A stretch of DNA of 10,671 bases from an uncultured Clostridia bacterium (GTDB taxonomy: Bacteria > Bacillota > Clostridia > Oscillospirales > Acutalibacteraceae), in the NCBI GenBank assembly GCA_937884975.1, contig CAKZZS010000059.1, forward strand, positions 1 to 10,671, given 5' to 3'. The first letter of the stretch is position 1, and every line of letters starts with the position of its first letter. Of this stretch, positions 4,809 through 10,671 are shown one piece after another. The notes under the pieces were generated by a model. It was given only the letters and a program-made list of their open reading frames with translations. It made no database searches and was not told the origin of the DNA. The translations under genes and the position numbers were made by a program.

Positions 4809-6584
4809 TTATTCGGCTTCCTCTTCGGGCATATAGTTGAACGACTGGATCATTACTACTGTTTTCAGAATGCTGTCTGCGTCCTCGTTTGAAACCGCCT
4901 TGTCACGGTCCATATCCGCAGCCGCTTCAAGGTTTGCGTTTGTTTCGTCAAGTCCTGCGGCGAGTCTCATCGCCTTTCTTACGTCAACAAGTGTCCAGTC
5001 TTCGTCGTAGTTTACGTCGCCAGGGGTGTAGAAGCACGAAAGCCTCTTGAGCTCCCTATCATACATAAGGAACTGGGGATAGAGGTCATCGCTTTCAACC
5101 GTCAGCTGCTCGGTTGTATTTGCAAGCCAGATAAACAGGTCGCAGTTGTTGCCCTCTTCCTTGGGGTCGAATTCCATATGCTTCATATCCTTTATGAACC
5201 AAGTTTTATCCGGGAACATACAGGTAGAAGCGTCTATCATAAAATCGGGAGAAATATAGTTCTTCTCGGGGTAGAGAGCCTGCTCGTAATCGAAGTCGAA
5301 GCATTCGCCTATAGGAGCTGTTGTAGCGCCGCCGGAGGTGCCGACTGTTTCAATTGTAACGTCGCCCGTAAGAGTTTTTGAAACGGGAGTTACGGGAGCG
5401 ATATGAGTGTTGTAATGGGAAACAATTGAAAGAGTAACGCCGTTGTTCATAGCGGCCTGAAGATTATTCTTCGCGTTTACCTGAACAAGGTGATACTGGT
5501 CAAGCTTTGCAACAAGCAGTGCGCTTTCGCCGATTCTTGCGGTAGGACCGAAAACATATTCAATTGCGCTTTCATAGTACTTGTCGGGAACAAAGGTCCA
5601 CATACCGGGAAGATAAGCAAAATAGGGAATAAGAAGATTATTCTTAATCTTGTTTTTCGGTTCGCTTCCTTCGCCTTCAGCCGCGCCGAGAGCGGAAGTG
5701 CCTTCCATATCGTACTTGAAGGCTGTGTTCATATCGTCAAGAAGCCTCTTGTAAATATTTGAATAACTCAGAAGGTCGGAAAGCTGAACATTTTCCGAAA
5801 GGAAATCGTCAATAAGACCGCCTAAAAGCTCGCCGTCAATTTCCATCTGGCCGTTGAATATTTCGCCGATATACTGAAGTCCCTGGAAAGCGGAGGAGGA
5901 CATCGTCAGGTTGCATACGCTGCCGTAACCGTAGATGGTGGTGTATGTGTTTATGAGCGCGCCGCCCATACTCATACCTACGAGTGAAACCTTATCGTAA
6001 CCCGTGTCAGCCTTAATCTGCTCAATAGCGTCACTGAGCTTTGCTGCGGTGTCGATAAGACTCATACGCCAGTCGTATGTGAAATAGTAAACCATATCCT
6101 TGCCGAGCTCGTTTCCGGTTTCTTTGATAACGGCTTCTTTGATATTTGTGTTGTCAATTTCGTTGCAGTTGCCGAAGCGGTCAATGTCAAGCACGTCAAT
6201 TCCGTCCTCAATTGACTGACCGTTCTTGTCGCATGCGAATTTTCCAAAAACGCCTGCGCCTGCATTTATAACTGCGTCAATAAAATCGTCATAAGCCTTT
6301 GCCTGACCGTTAATATCACCCTGGAGCTTTGCAACATCCCTTTGAGCGGTGAATTTAAGAAGCGTGGTGATAAGGCTTGTTACCGTACCGGTAAGATCTT
6401 GCGCCTCAGGCATAAAAAGCTTTTCGGTTCCGTTCTTATAGAGCGGAGCGCCGTTGAAGCCTTCGACATAAAGAATGGGGTGATTTGCTTTCGTGTCTTC
6501 AGCGAATGCAGGAACGACACAAAGCGCAACAAGAACTGCGCAAAGCAAAACACTTAATGTTCTTCTGAATAATGAATGTTTCAT
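4809..6584 (-). CDS. Secreted lipase/acyltransferase-like alpha/beta hydrolase with C-terminal dockerin-like domain
   Basis: The 591-residue protein starts with a Sec signal peptide: K-H-S-L-F-R-R, a hydrophobic core, and A-F-A at 26-28 with likely cleavage after it. The mature part opens with H-P-I-L-Y-V-E-G-F-N-G-A-P-L-Y. It carries Y-F-T-Y-D-W-R (167-173) and the nucleophile elbow G-M-S-M-G-G (203-208, Ser205), as in lecithin:cholesterol-acyltransferase-like lipases. His469 (K-H-M-E-F) with Asp451 or Asp459 are candidate partners. The C-terminus (about 521-580) has two 12-residue calcium loops, D-V-N-Y-D-E-D-W-T-L-V-D (523-534) and D-M-D-R-D-K-A-V-S-N-E-D (557-568), each followed by a helix. 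This is the type I dockerin pattern. It suggests a secreted ester or lipid hydrolase attached to a cohesin scaffold, or a calcium-stabilised module if the organism has no scaffold. AGGGGG (6593-6598) sits 8 bases before the ATG. The substrate cannot be told from the sequence. Confidence 0.85.
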   Translation of the reverse strand: MKHSLFRRTLSVLLCAVLVALCVVPAFAEDTKANHPILYVEGFNGAPLYKNGTEKLFMPEAQDLTGTVTSLITTLLKFTAQRDVAKLQGDINGQAKAYDDFIDAVINAGAGVFGKFACDKNGQSIEDGIDVLDIDRFGNCNEIDNTNIKEAVIKETGNELGKDMVYYFTYDWRMSLIDTAAKLSDAIEQIKADTGYDKVSLVGMSMGGALINTYTTIYGYGSVCNLTMSSSAFQGLQYIGEIFNGQMEIDGELLGGLIDDFLSENVQLSDLLSYSNIYKRLLDDMNTAFKYDMEGTSALGAAEGEGSEPKNKIKNNLLIPYFAYLPGMWTFVPDKYYESAIEYVFGPTARIGESALLVAKLDQYHLVQVNAKNNLQAAMNNGVTLSIVSHYNTHIAPVTPVSKTLTGDVTIETVGTSGGATTAPIGECFDFDYEQALYPEKNYISPDFMIDASTCMFPDKTWFIKDMKHMEFDPKEEGNNCDLFIWLANTTEQLTVESDDLYPQFLMYDRELKRLSCFYTPGDVNYDEDWTLVDVRKAMRLAAGLDETNANLEAAADMDRDKAVSNEDADSILKTVVMIQSFNYMPEEEAE

Positions 6585-6608
6585 TACTTATTCCCCCTGA
6601 AGAAATTT

Positions 6609-6625
6609 ATACATTATAAATGTAT
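6609..6625. promoter_or_regulatory. Candidate operator over the lipase -10 box
   Basis: ATACATT-ATA-AATGTAT is a perfect 17-bp inverted repeat that contains the whole -10 hexamer of the lipase promoter. A repressor bound here would block polymerase. No binding protein can be assigned. Confidence 0.45.
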
Positions 6626-6641
6626 CACATTCTTGTGTCAA
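6613..6641 (-). promoter_or_regulatory. Fully consensus sigma-70 promoter of the lipase gene
   Basis: On the - strand TTGACA (6636-6641), exactly 17 bp, then TATAAT (6613-6618): both hexamers match consensus at all positions. Transcription would start near 6606, leaving a leader of about 20 bases carrying the AGGGGG site. It begins just 12 bases beyond the stop codon of the upstream S1-domain gene. Confidence 0.85.
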
Positions 6642-6653
6642 ATGCAACAAAAA

Positions 6654-7574
6654 TCAGAAGAAAGTTTCAATTTTTTTGTCACAGTTCAGGGGCGAGTATA
6701 CCCAATGAGTGATTTTTCCGCTTTCAATAAAGTATTTCGGCGCCGTCGGCGGATAGTCCGAAGCAAAGCAGTCCACAATAACGAGCTTGATTTTCATCTT
6801 ATTCGGGTTAATGCTTTTGATGTATACGCTTGCGTGCTGTCCGTTTGAAACCCCGTTTTCAAATTCCGCAAGTCCCGCAAGATTCGGCGTCAGCTCAATG
6901 AATATTCCGTATTCTTCAACCGAACGCACAATTCCCGGTACGGTTTCGCTCGGTGAAAAAAGCGCCGCGTTTTCTTCCCAGGTGCCGAGCAGCTCCTTAT
7001 GGGAAAGCACGATTCTTCCGTATTCGTCACGGGATTTGACGATAGCCTTAATTTTATCGCCGTTTGAAAAGCGCGCACCGGGGTGGGGAATTCTCGAGAC
7101 GGAAATGTTGTCAATAGGCAAAAGTGCGCTGATACCTGCTCCTATGTCGCAAAAGGCTCCGAAGCTTTCAATTCGCGTAACCGTAGCTTCGATTATTTCG
7201 CCGTTTTCAAGTAAATCAATATAGCTCTCTCTTACAAATTGTTGCGCTTTTTTTCTTGAAAGCAGAACCGCCCTTTCGCCGTCTTCAAGGGTTATGTATT
7301 CCGTCGGGATAAACATTACGGGCTTGTTTACCCGTGAAATTACGGCGATTTCCTTATTTGAGGGCGTGTCGTTTAAAATGCACTCTTCACGCGGAATAAT
7401 GCCCTTAAGTCCGTTTAAGTCAACGTGGAGATTATGCCCGGCGTCACACAGTACCGCCCTTGCCTCCATTATTGCTTTCGGAGGCGCTTGTTTGTCAGTT
7501 CTCTTTAAAAATTCGATATTTTGTATGTTTTCGGGCGTGTAGGCAAGTCGCCCCTCGGGTAGAAAAATATTCAC
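6654..7574 (-). CDS. S1 RNA-binding domain protein
   Basis: From GTG at 7574 the protein has 306 residues. The best S1 (OB-fold) domain is at about 124-195: G-E-I-I-E-A-T-V-T-R-I-E-S-F-G-A-F-C-D-I, then N-G-D-K-I-K-A-I-V-K, ending R-I-V-L-S-H-K-E-L-L. A second follows at about 209-265 (P-G-I-V-R-S-V-E-E-Y-G-I-F-I-E-L). A weaker S1-like copy lies at about 35-108. Such proteins resemble ribosomal protein S1 and bind single-stranded RNA; an exact role is not clear. The conserved-looking tail (W-V-Y-S-P-L-N-C-D-K-K-I-E) is outside the S1 folds. No ATG is available outside the dut coding region. AAGGTG sits 6 bases before GTG 7574; GTG 7583 is the alternative start but has no ribosome site. A terminator upstream separates it from dut. 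No terminator follows, so some read-through into the lipase gene is likely. Confidence 0.75.
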   Translation of the reverse strand: MNIFLPEGRLAYTPENIQNIEFLKRTDKQAPPKAIMEARAVLCDAGHNLHVDLNGLKGIIPREECILNDTPSNKEIAVISRVNKPVMFIPTEYITLEDGERAVLLSRKKAQQFVRESYIDLLENGEIIEATVTRIESFGAFCDIGAGISALLPIDNISVSRIPHPGARFSNGDKIKAIVKSRDEYGRIVLSHKELLGTWEENAALFSPSETVPGIVRSVEEYGIFIELTPNLAGLAEFENGVSNGQHASVYIKSINPNKMKIKLVIVDCFASDYPPTAPKYFIESGKITHWVYSPLNCDKKIETFF

Positions 7575-7595
7575 TTTTGTCACCTTTTCCGTTTT

Positions 7596-7615
7596 TATTA
7601 AATATCTATTAAATA
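7596..7615. repeat. Short direct repeat upstream of the S1-domain gene
   Basis: TATTAAATA occurs twice (7596-7604 and 7607-7615), an 11-bp period, 22-41 bases before the GTG start. It falls where the promoter should be and could be a duplicated -10-like region or a binding site. No convincing -35 box was found. Confidence 0.35.
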
Positions 7616-7631
7616 ATAAACGGAAGTATGC

Positions 7632-7661
7632 AAAAAGGCGAGGGACGCCAAGCCCTCGCCT
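7632..7661 (-). terminator. Intrinsic terminator of the oxidoreductase-dut operon
   Basis: On the - strand a 9-bp perfect stem (AGGCGAGGG/CCCTCGCCT, 7636-7644 with 7653-7661, 8-nt loop) is followed by TTTTTG (7631-7635 complement). It starts 16 bases after the dut stop codon. Confidence 0.88.
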
Positions 7662-7677
7662 AATAATTTTTACACTA

Positions 7678-8118
7678 TTATTTCTTGCCCGTTGAGCCGA
7701 AACCGCCTTCGCCTCTGACGGTGTCCGACAACTCATCGCACTGCTCAAATTCGGCTTTGAGAAACGGCGTAATGACTATTTGCGCAATTCTTTCGCCGTT
7801 GTCAATTTCCTGAAGAATGTTCGAGTGATTGTGGAGTGAAACCATAACCTCGCCTCTGTAATCGGAATCGATAACTCCGACCTTGTTTGCAGGGGCAAGA
7901 CCTCTTTTTGTTCCAAGGCTGCTTCTGGCGTATATAAGACCGACATAGCCCTCCGGAATTTCAAAGGAAAGACCCGTGTGAACAAGGTAAGTTTCATGCG
8001 GAGGAATTTCGATTTTGTCCTTATCGAGCAGAGCGTATAAATCCGCGCCTGCCGAAAATTCGGAGCCGTAAGAGGGGACTACTGCGTTTTCATTAAGCTT
8101 TTTTATTTTTACCTTCAT
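7678..8118 (-). CDS. dut: dUTP diphosphatase (trimeric dUTPase)
   Basis: The enzyme hydrolyses dUTP to dUMP and diphosphate, keeping uracil out of DNA and feeding dTMP synthesis. All five motifs of the trimeric family are present in the 146-residue protein: A-G-A-D-L-Y-A (23-29), A-R-S-S-L-G-T (64-70), N-K-V-G-V-I-D-S-D-Y-R-G-E-V (78-91), G-E-R-I-A-Q-I-V-I (108-116) and the C-terminal R-G-E-G-G-F-G-S-T-G (135-144). Two ATGs compete. The one at 8127 overlaps the preceding stop (ATGA) but has AAAGG only one base away. The one at 8118 has AAAGG about 10 bases upstream and gives the usual M-K-V-K-I-K-K start, so I prefer it. The gene follows the flavoenzyme by only a few bases, so they are probably co-transcribed and translationally coupled. 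A terminator follows. Confidence 0.95.
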   Translation of the reverse strand: MKVKIKKLNENAVVPSYGSEFSAGADLYALLDKDKIEIPPHETYLVHTGLSFEIPEGYVGLIYARSSLGTKRGLAPANKVGVIDSDYRGEVMVSLHNHSNILQEIDNGERIAQIVITPFLKAEFEQCDELSDTVRGEGGFGSTGKK

Positions 8119-8123
8119 TTTTA

Positions 8124-10193
8124 TCATACCTTTCTGACCGCCTGAAATGCGCTTTCAGTTGCGTTCGCTATTCTGCCGACCTTTTCACTGTCGCCTATGA
8201 GGAAAACCCTTTTTGTCCTCGTCAGCAGCTTGTCGTAAATGGATTTATCGCTTTTACTGCCGAGGGCGAGCACGACGTAATCCGCCTCAACGCCCTTTAT
8301 TTCCTTATCTTTTGTACTTTCGATATGGACGCCGTCGGAGTGAATTGCGGTCAATTTATAGTTTGTCAATATTTCAACGCCGTATTTATTAAGTCTGGGC
8401 AAAATATCGTCACGGTGCTGCATCCAGGTTCCCGGCGCGATTTCGTCTGCCATTTCAATAACGCTTACTTTATTGCCTTTTTCGCATAAGTATTCAGCCG
8501 TTTCAAGTCCCGTCATACCGCTTCCGATAACCGCAACCTTGCAGTTTTTTATATCGGCGGAACCGTTAAGTACGTCTGTAGAGGTGAATACGTTTTCCCT
8601 GTCGGAGCCTTTGATGCTTTTCGGTCTGACTGCATTTGCTCCTGCGGCGACAAATACCGCGTAAGGATTAAAGCTTAAAACCAGATCAATGTCTGCGGTG
8701 GTGTTGAACCTGAAATCCACGCCTGCGTTCAGCGCGGCGTAGTACAAATCCTCAACGCACCAGTTAAGCTTCTCCTTGTGAGGGGGAGCGGCGGCAAGGA
8801 GCATCTGGCCGCCCGGACGGTTGCCTTTTTCAAGCACAACCGTTTTGAAACCGCGTTTTGCCATAAGCTCTGCGGCGGTAAGACCTGCAACTCCTGCGCC
8901 GATAATAACCGCCGTTTTCCCGTTCCCGTCTTCGGGGAATTTAAAGCTTTCTCTTCCTACGAACGGGTTTACAGAGCAGTGACCGTGAGAGCCGATAAAC
9001 GCGTTTTCCTGCATGCTTTCAATACAGTAAAGACAGCAGATGCAGCGTTTGATTTCCTTTTCTCTGCCTTCCTTTGCCTTGTTCGCCCAATGCGGATCCG
9101 CTATCTGCGGTCTGCCGAGGGAAATAAAGTCCTGAATTCCGTCCCGAAGCTGCTGCTCTGCCTGCTCGGGCGAGCGGATAAGATTAGCGGCGATAACGGG
9201 TATATTGACGGCGTTTTTAATTGCCGACGCCATATGCTTTCTCCAGCCAAGCTCAAACGAGGTCGGCTCAAGCCAGTAGTTGAAGGTGTCATACGAAGCG
9301 GAAGAAACGTCAATTGCGTCAACGCCTGTTTTTTCAAGGACTTTTGCCATTTCAACGCCTTCATCAAGACCGTATCCTTTGTTTGCTTCGCCGATTCTGT
9401 CATAGCATTCGTCGGCGCTTAAGCGTACAATAATCGGAAAATCCTTTCCGCATTCTTTTTTTATTCCCTCAACGATTTCAAGAAGAAACCGCATTCTGTT
9501 TTCTAATGAGCCGCCGTATTCGTCGGCACGTCTGTTCGTAAACGGACTTAAAAATTGCTGAATAAGGTAGCCGTGCGTGGCGTGAAGCTCGACGCCGTCA
9601 CAGTCAGCTTTTTTAACGCGAACTGCGCCTGCAATAAATTCGTCAATTATTTTTTTGATTTCGCTCTTTTTTAACTCCCTGTTTTTACTGTTTGCGAAAT
9701 AGCTTCTCTCAACCTTGGACGGACAAACAACCTTCGGCACAAGGTCCTTATTCATAAGCTTTACGCCCAAGGGGACGAATTTATACATAAGGTTTTCAAA
9801 GAACGGAAGAACCGTATTGACGCCGATTGAAACGGGAACGGTGTGAATAAGAAGTCCGAGATTTTGCCTGCCGGGATGGTGAAGCTCAATAAAAAGCTTT
9901 GCGCCGTGGGAGTGGATTTTTTCAGCCATTTCCTTAAGCGGCTTTATCTGATAGTCGTGACTCATCCCGAGCTGCTTGAATGCAGCCGCGCCCGTGGAGT
10001 CGTCAATACGGGTGATTTCGGTTATAATAAGACCCGTACCGCCCTTTGCGCGCTCCTCGTAGTAATCGGACATCTGCTTTGTCACCTTGCCGTTAAGCTG
10101 ACCGAAACCCATAAGCATCGGAGCCATAACAACGCGGTTTTTAATTTCAACAGAGCCGATTTTCATCGGTGAAAACAGCATATCGTAACTCAT
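8124..10193 (-). CDS. NADH:flavin oxidoreductase / 2,4-dienoyl-CoA reductase-like (old yellow enzyme family, Fe-S flavoprotein)
   Basis: This 689-residue protein has the full FadH/enoate-reductase layout. An N-terminal FMN-binding TIM barrel (about 1-370) includes H-H-P-G-R-Q (105-110) and the family signature H-G-Y-L-I-Q-Q-F-L-S-P through N-R-R-A-D-E-Y-G-G-S (207-229). A cysteine cluster at 384, 387, 390 and 406 (with an extra Cys386) should hold a [4Fe-4S] centre. An FAD site follows (I-G-A-G-V-A-G-L, about 431-438, with V-V-L-E-K), then an NAD(P)H site (V-I-G-S-G-M-T-G-L, 555-563). Such enzymes reduce activated C=C bonds of enoates, dienoyl-CoAs or steroid/bile-acid intermediates; the substrate cannot be decided here. 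E. coli FadH has C-x2-C-x3-C, while here the spacing is C-x2-C-x2-C. GGAGGAG (10206-10212) lies 12 bases before the ATG, rather far. It is the first gene of a likely operon with dut. Confidence 0.9.
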   Translation of the reverse strand: MSYDMLFSPMKIGSVEIKNRVVMAPMLMGFGQLNGKVTKQMSDYYEERAKGGTGLIITEITRIDDSTGAAAFKQLGMSHDYQIKPLKEMAEKIHSHGAKLFIELHHPGRQNLGLLIHTVPVSIGVNTVLPFFENLMYKFVPLGVKLMNKDLVPKVVCPSKVERSYFANSKNRELKKSEIKKIIDEFIAGAVRVKKADCDGVELHATHGYLIQQFLSPFTNRRADEYGGSLENRMRFLLEIVEGIKKECGKDFPIIVRLSADECYDRIGEANKGYGLDEGVEMAKVLEKTGVDAIDVSSASYDTFNYWLEPTSFELGWRKHMASAIKNAVNIPVIAANLIRSPEQAEQQLRDGIQDFISLGRPQIADPHWANKAKEGREKEIKRCICCLYCIESMQENAFIGSHGHCSVNPFVGRESFKFPEDGNGKTAVIIGAGVAGLTAAELMAKRGFKTVVLEKGNRPGGQMLLAAAPPHKEKLNWCVEDLYYAALNAGVDFRFNTTADIDLVLSFNPYAVFVAAGANAVRPKSIKGSDRENVFTSTDVLNGSADIKNCKVAVIGSGMTGLETAEYLCEKGNKVSVIEMADEIAPGTWMQHRDDILPRLNKYGVEILTNYKLTAIHSDGVHIESTKDKEIKGVEADYVVLALGSKSDKSIYDKLLTRTKRVFLIGDSEKVGRIANATESAFQAVRKV

Positions 10194-10232
10194 TGGAAAA
10201 AATCACTCCTCCGTTTATAATATGTTAAAAAT

Positions 10233-10261
10233 ATTTTATCATTTAATTAGGAAAAACGCAA
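10233..10261 (-). promoter_or_regulatory. Possible promoter of the oxidoreductase-dut operon
   Basis: On the - strand TTGCGT (10256-10261), 17 bp and TAAAAT (10233-10238) lie about 40 bases before the oxidoreductase start codon. The -10 is good and the -35 weak. Confidence 0.4.
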
Positions 10262-10281
10262 TATACAGGGTAAATTTTGTA

Positions 10282-10311
10282 TTGACAACATCTTGCCGTT
10301 AGTGTTATTAT
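10282..10311 (+). promoter_or_regulatory. Sigma-70 promoter reading toward the tRNA-Leu region
   Basis: Consensus TTGACA (10282-10287), an 18-bp spacer and TATTAT (10306-10311). It is divergent from the oxidoreductase promoter, with only about 20 bp between the two -35 boxes. A small hairpin (CTGAC-TGC-GTCAG, 10319-10331) would lie right at the 5' end of the transcript. Confidence 0.7.
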
Positions 10312-10490
10312 ATACGGGCTGACTGCGTCAGTATAACGGATTAAGTTGAAAAGTAAGTTTTAACTGAAAGTAAACTCCGACTCGGTAGCCTCGCCGTGTA
10401 AAAATCAGAGGTGAAATTTGTCGGCGCACCAAGCCGAAACAAATTTTGGGCACCGCAAGAGTCACGCGTAAAGTAAACAAAATAGATCAT

Positions 10491-10512
10491 GCGGATATGG
10501 CGGAATTGGCAG
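10491..10512 (+). pseudogene. Truncated tRNA-Leu 5' end (first copy)
   Basis: GCGGATATGGCGGAATTGGC plus AG matches a leucine tRNA 5' side: 7-nt acceptor strand, T8-G9, and D-stem with AATTGGCAG loop. The following sequence (CATCGTTGCC...) gives neither the other half of the D-stem nor an anticodon arm, so this copy cannot be a functional tRNA. Confidence 0.5.
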
Positions 10513-10649
10513 CATCGTTGCCGAAGCGCCGCCTGTGGCGGAAGAAGCGAGGGAAGGATGGCGCAGCGGTCAAAATTTGTCGGCGCACCAAGCCGAAACA
10601 AATTTTGGGCACCGCAAGAGTCACGCGTAAAGTAAACAAAATAGATCAT

Positions 10650-10671
10650 GCGGATATGGCGGAATTGGCAG
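10650..10671 (+). tRNA. tRNA-Leu, 5' end only (continues beyond window)
   Basis: The same 22 bases as at 10491-10512 end exactly at the window edge, so the anticodon, variable arm and acceptor 3' side are not visible. The identity as leucine comes from the GCGGATA acceptor strand and the GGCGGAATTGGCAG D-arm typical of bacterial class II tRNA-Leu. This copy may continue into a complete gene, or repeat the truncated one. Confidence 0.5.

Larger units (their letters stand above)
10414..10671 (+). repeat. 159-bp-period direct repeat with a strong hairpin and tRNA 5' ends, cut by window edge
   Basis: Positions 10414-10512 and 10573-10671 are identical over 99 bases; the next base upstream differs (G versus A). 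Each copy begins with a stem-loop (AAATTTG-TCGGC / GCCGA-AA-CAAATTT, loop GCACCAA), then a linker, then the first 22 bases of a tRNA-Leu. Between the copies (10513-10572) lies a GC-rich stretch with CCGCC-TGT-GGCGG. The stretch 10194-10671 has no protein gene that I can support. Confidence 0.85.

Noticed and set aside
6787..7224. 145-codon + strand frame
   Set aside because: It is antisense within the S1-domain gene, with serine/proline-rich shadow composition and no ribosome site.
6654..7748. Extended 364-residue version of the S1-domain protein
   Set aside because: Its first 58 codons overlap the end of dut, the terminator hairpin and the promoter region in another frame. The GTG at 7574 has a ribosome site.
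8778..9422. 214-codon + strand frame
   Set aside because: It is antisense to the well-supported flavoenzyme gene and shows no domain; it is a shadow of its codon pattern.
10312..10490. Riboswitch, T-box or tmRNA in the leader before the tRNA
   Set aside because: Hairpins are present but I find no T-box bulge sequence, riboswitch core or tmRNA reading frame, so I only describe it as a structured leader.
10341..10649. 102-codon - strand frame with an internally repeated peptide
   Set aside because: The repeated peptide is only the translation of the 99-bp DNA repeat, including tRNA sequence, antisense to the promoter-driven leader.
10414..10671. Phage or island attachment site at the tRNA
   Set aside because: The duplicated part is the tRNA 5' end with its upstream leader, spaced by only 159 bp, and no integrase is visible. 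Attachment sites usually use tRNA 3' ends.

Overview
The window looks like a low-to-moderate GC Clostridia chromosome (Firmicutes), most likely a gut Oscillospiraceae/Ruminococcaceae-type bacterium. This is inferred from the secreted lipase with a dockerin-like C-terminus, the GW-type cell-wall-binding repeats, strong GGAGG ribosome sites, intrinsic terminators and dense small palindromic repeats. The placement rests on family knowledge, not on a database search.

Left part, + strand. Positions 1-791 hold the 3' end of a surface protein made of about ten aromatic cell-wall-binding repeats, followed by a textbook terminator. Positions 839-1460 are gene-free and packed with short palindromes: at least seven members of a GTAGGGG...CCCGT hairpin family in both orientations, and two 129-bp direct repeats that are strings of small hairpins separated by GTGAAGT. 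A sigma-70 promoter overlapping an AT-rich inverted repeat then drives a 432-aa membrane-anchored XRE-type HTH protein (1662-2960).

Middle. Between this gene and the convergent murC lies a MITE-like element of about 307 bp (2969-3275). It has terminal inverted repeats of about 40 bp and contains a strong two-sided terminator and a long imperfect palindrome.

Right part, - strand. In transcription order, from right to left: an old-yellow-enzyme/2,4-dienoyl-CoA-reductase-like flavoenzyme, then dut (dUTPase) immediately downstream in a probable two-gene operon ending in a terminator. Next come a protein with S1 RNA-binding domains, a secreted dockerin-like lipase/acyltransferase with a fully consensus promoter overlapped by a 17-bp palindrome, and murC (UDP-N-acetylmuramate-alanine ligase). 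No single pathway links these genes; nucleotide hygiene, cell-wall synthesis and secreted lipid hydrolysis sit side by side.

Right edge. A divergent + strand promoter at 10282-10311 reads into a structured leader and the 5' end of a tRNA-Leu. A 159-bp unit begins to repeat there, and the final 99 bases are identical to an internal 99 bases. That pattern suggests either a real tandem duplication or an assembly loop at a contig end. No phage, CRISPR or defence system is visible. The least explained content is the repeat landscape (839-1460, 2969-3275, 10414-10671).
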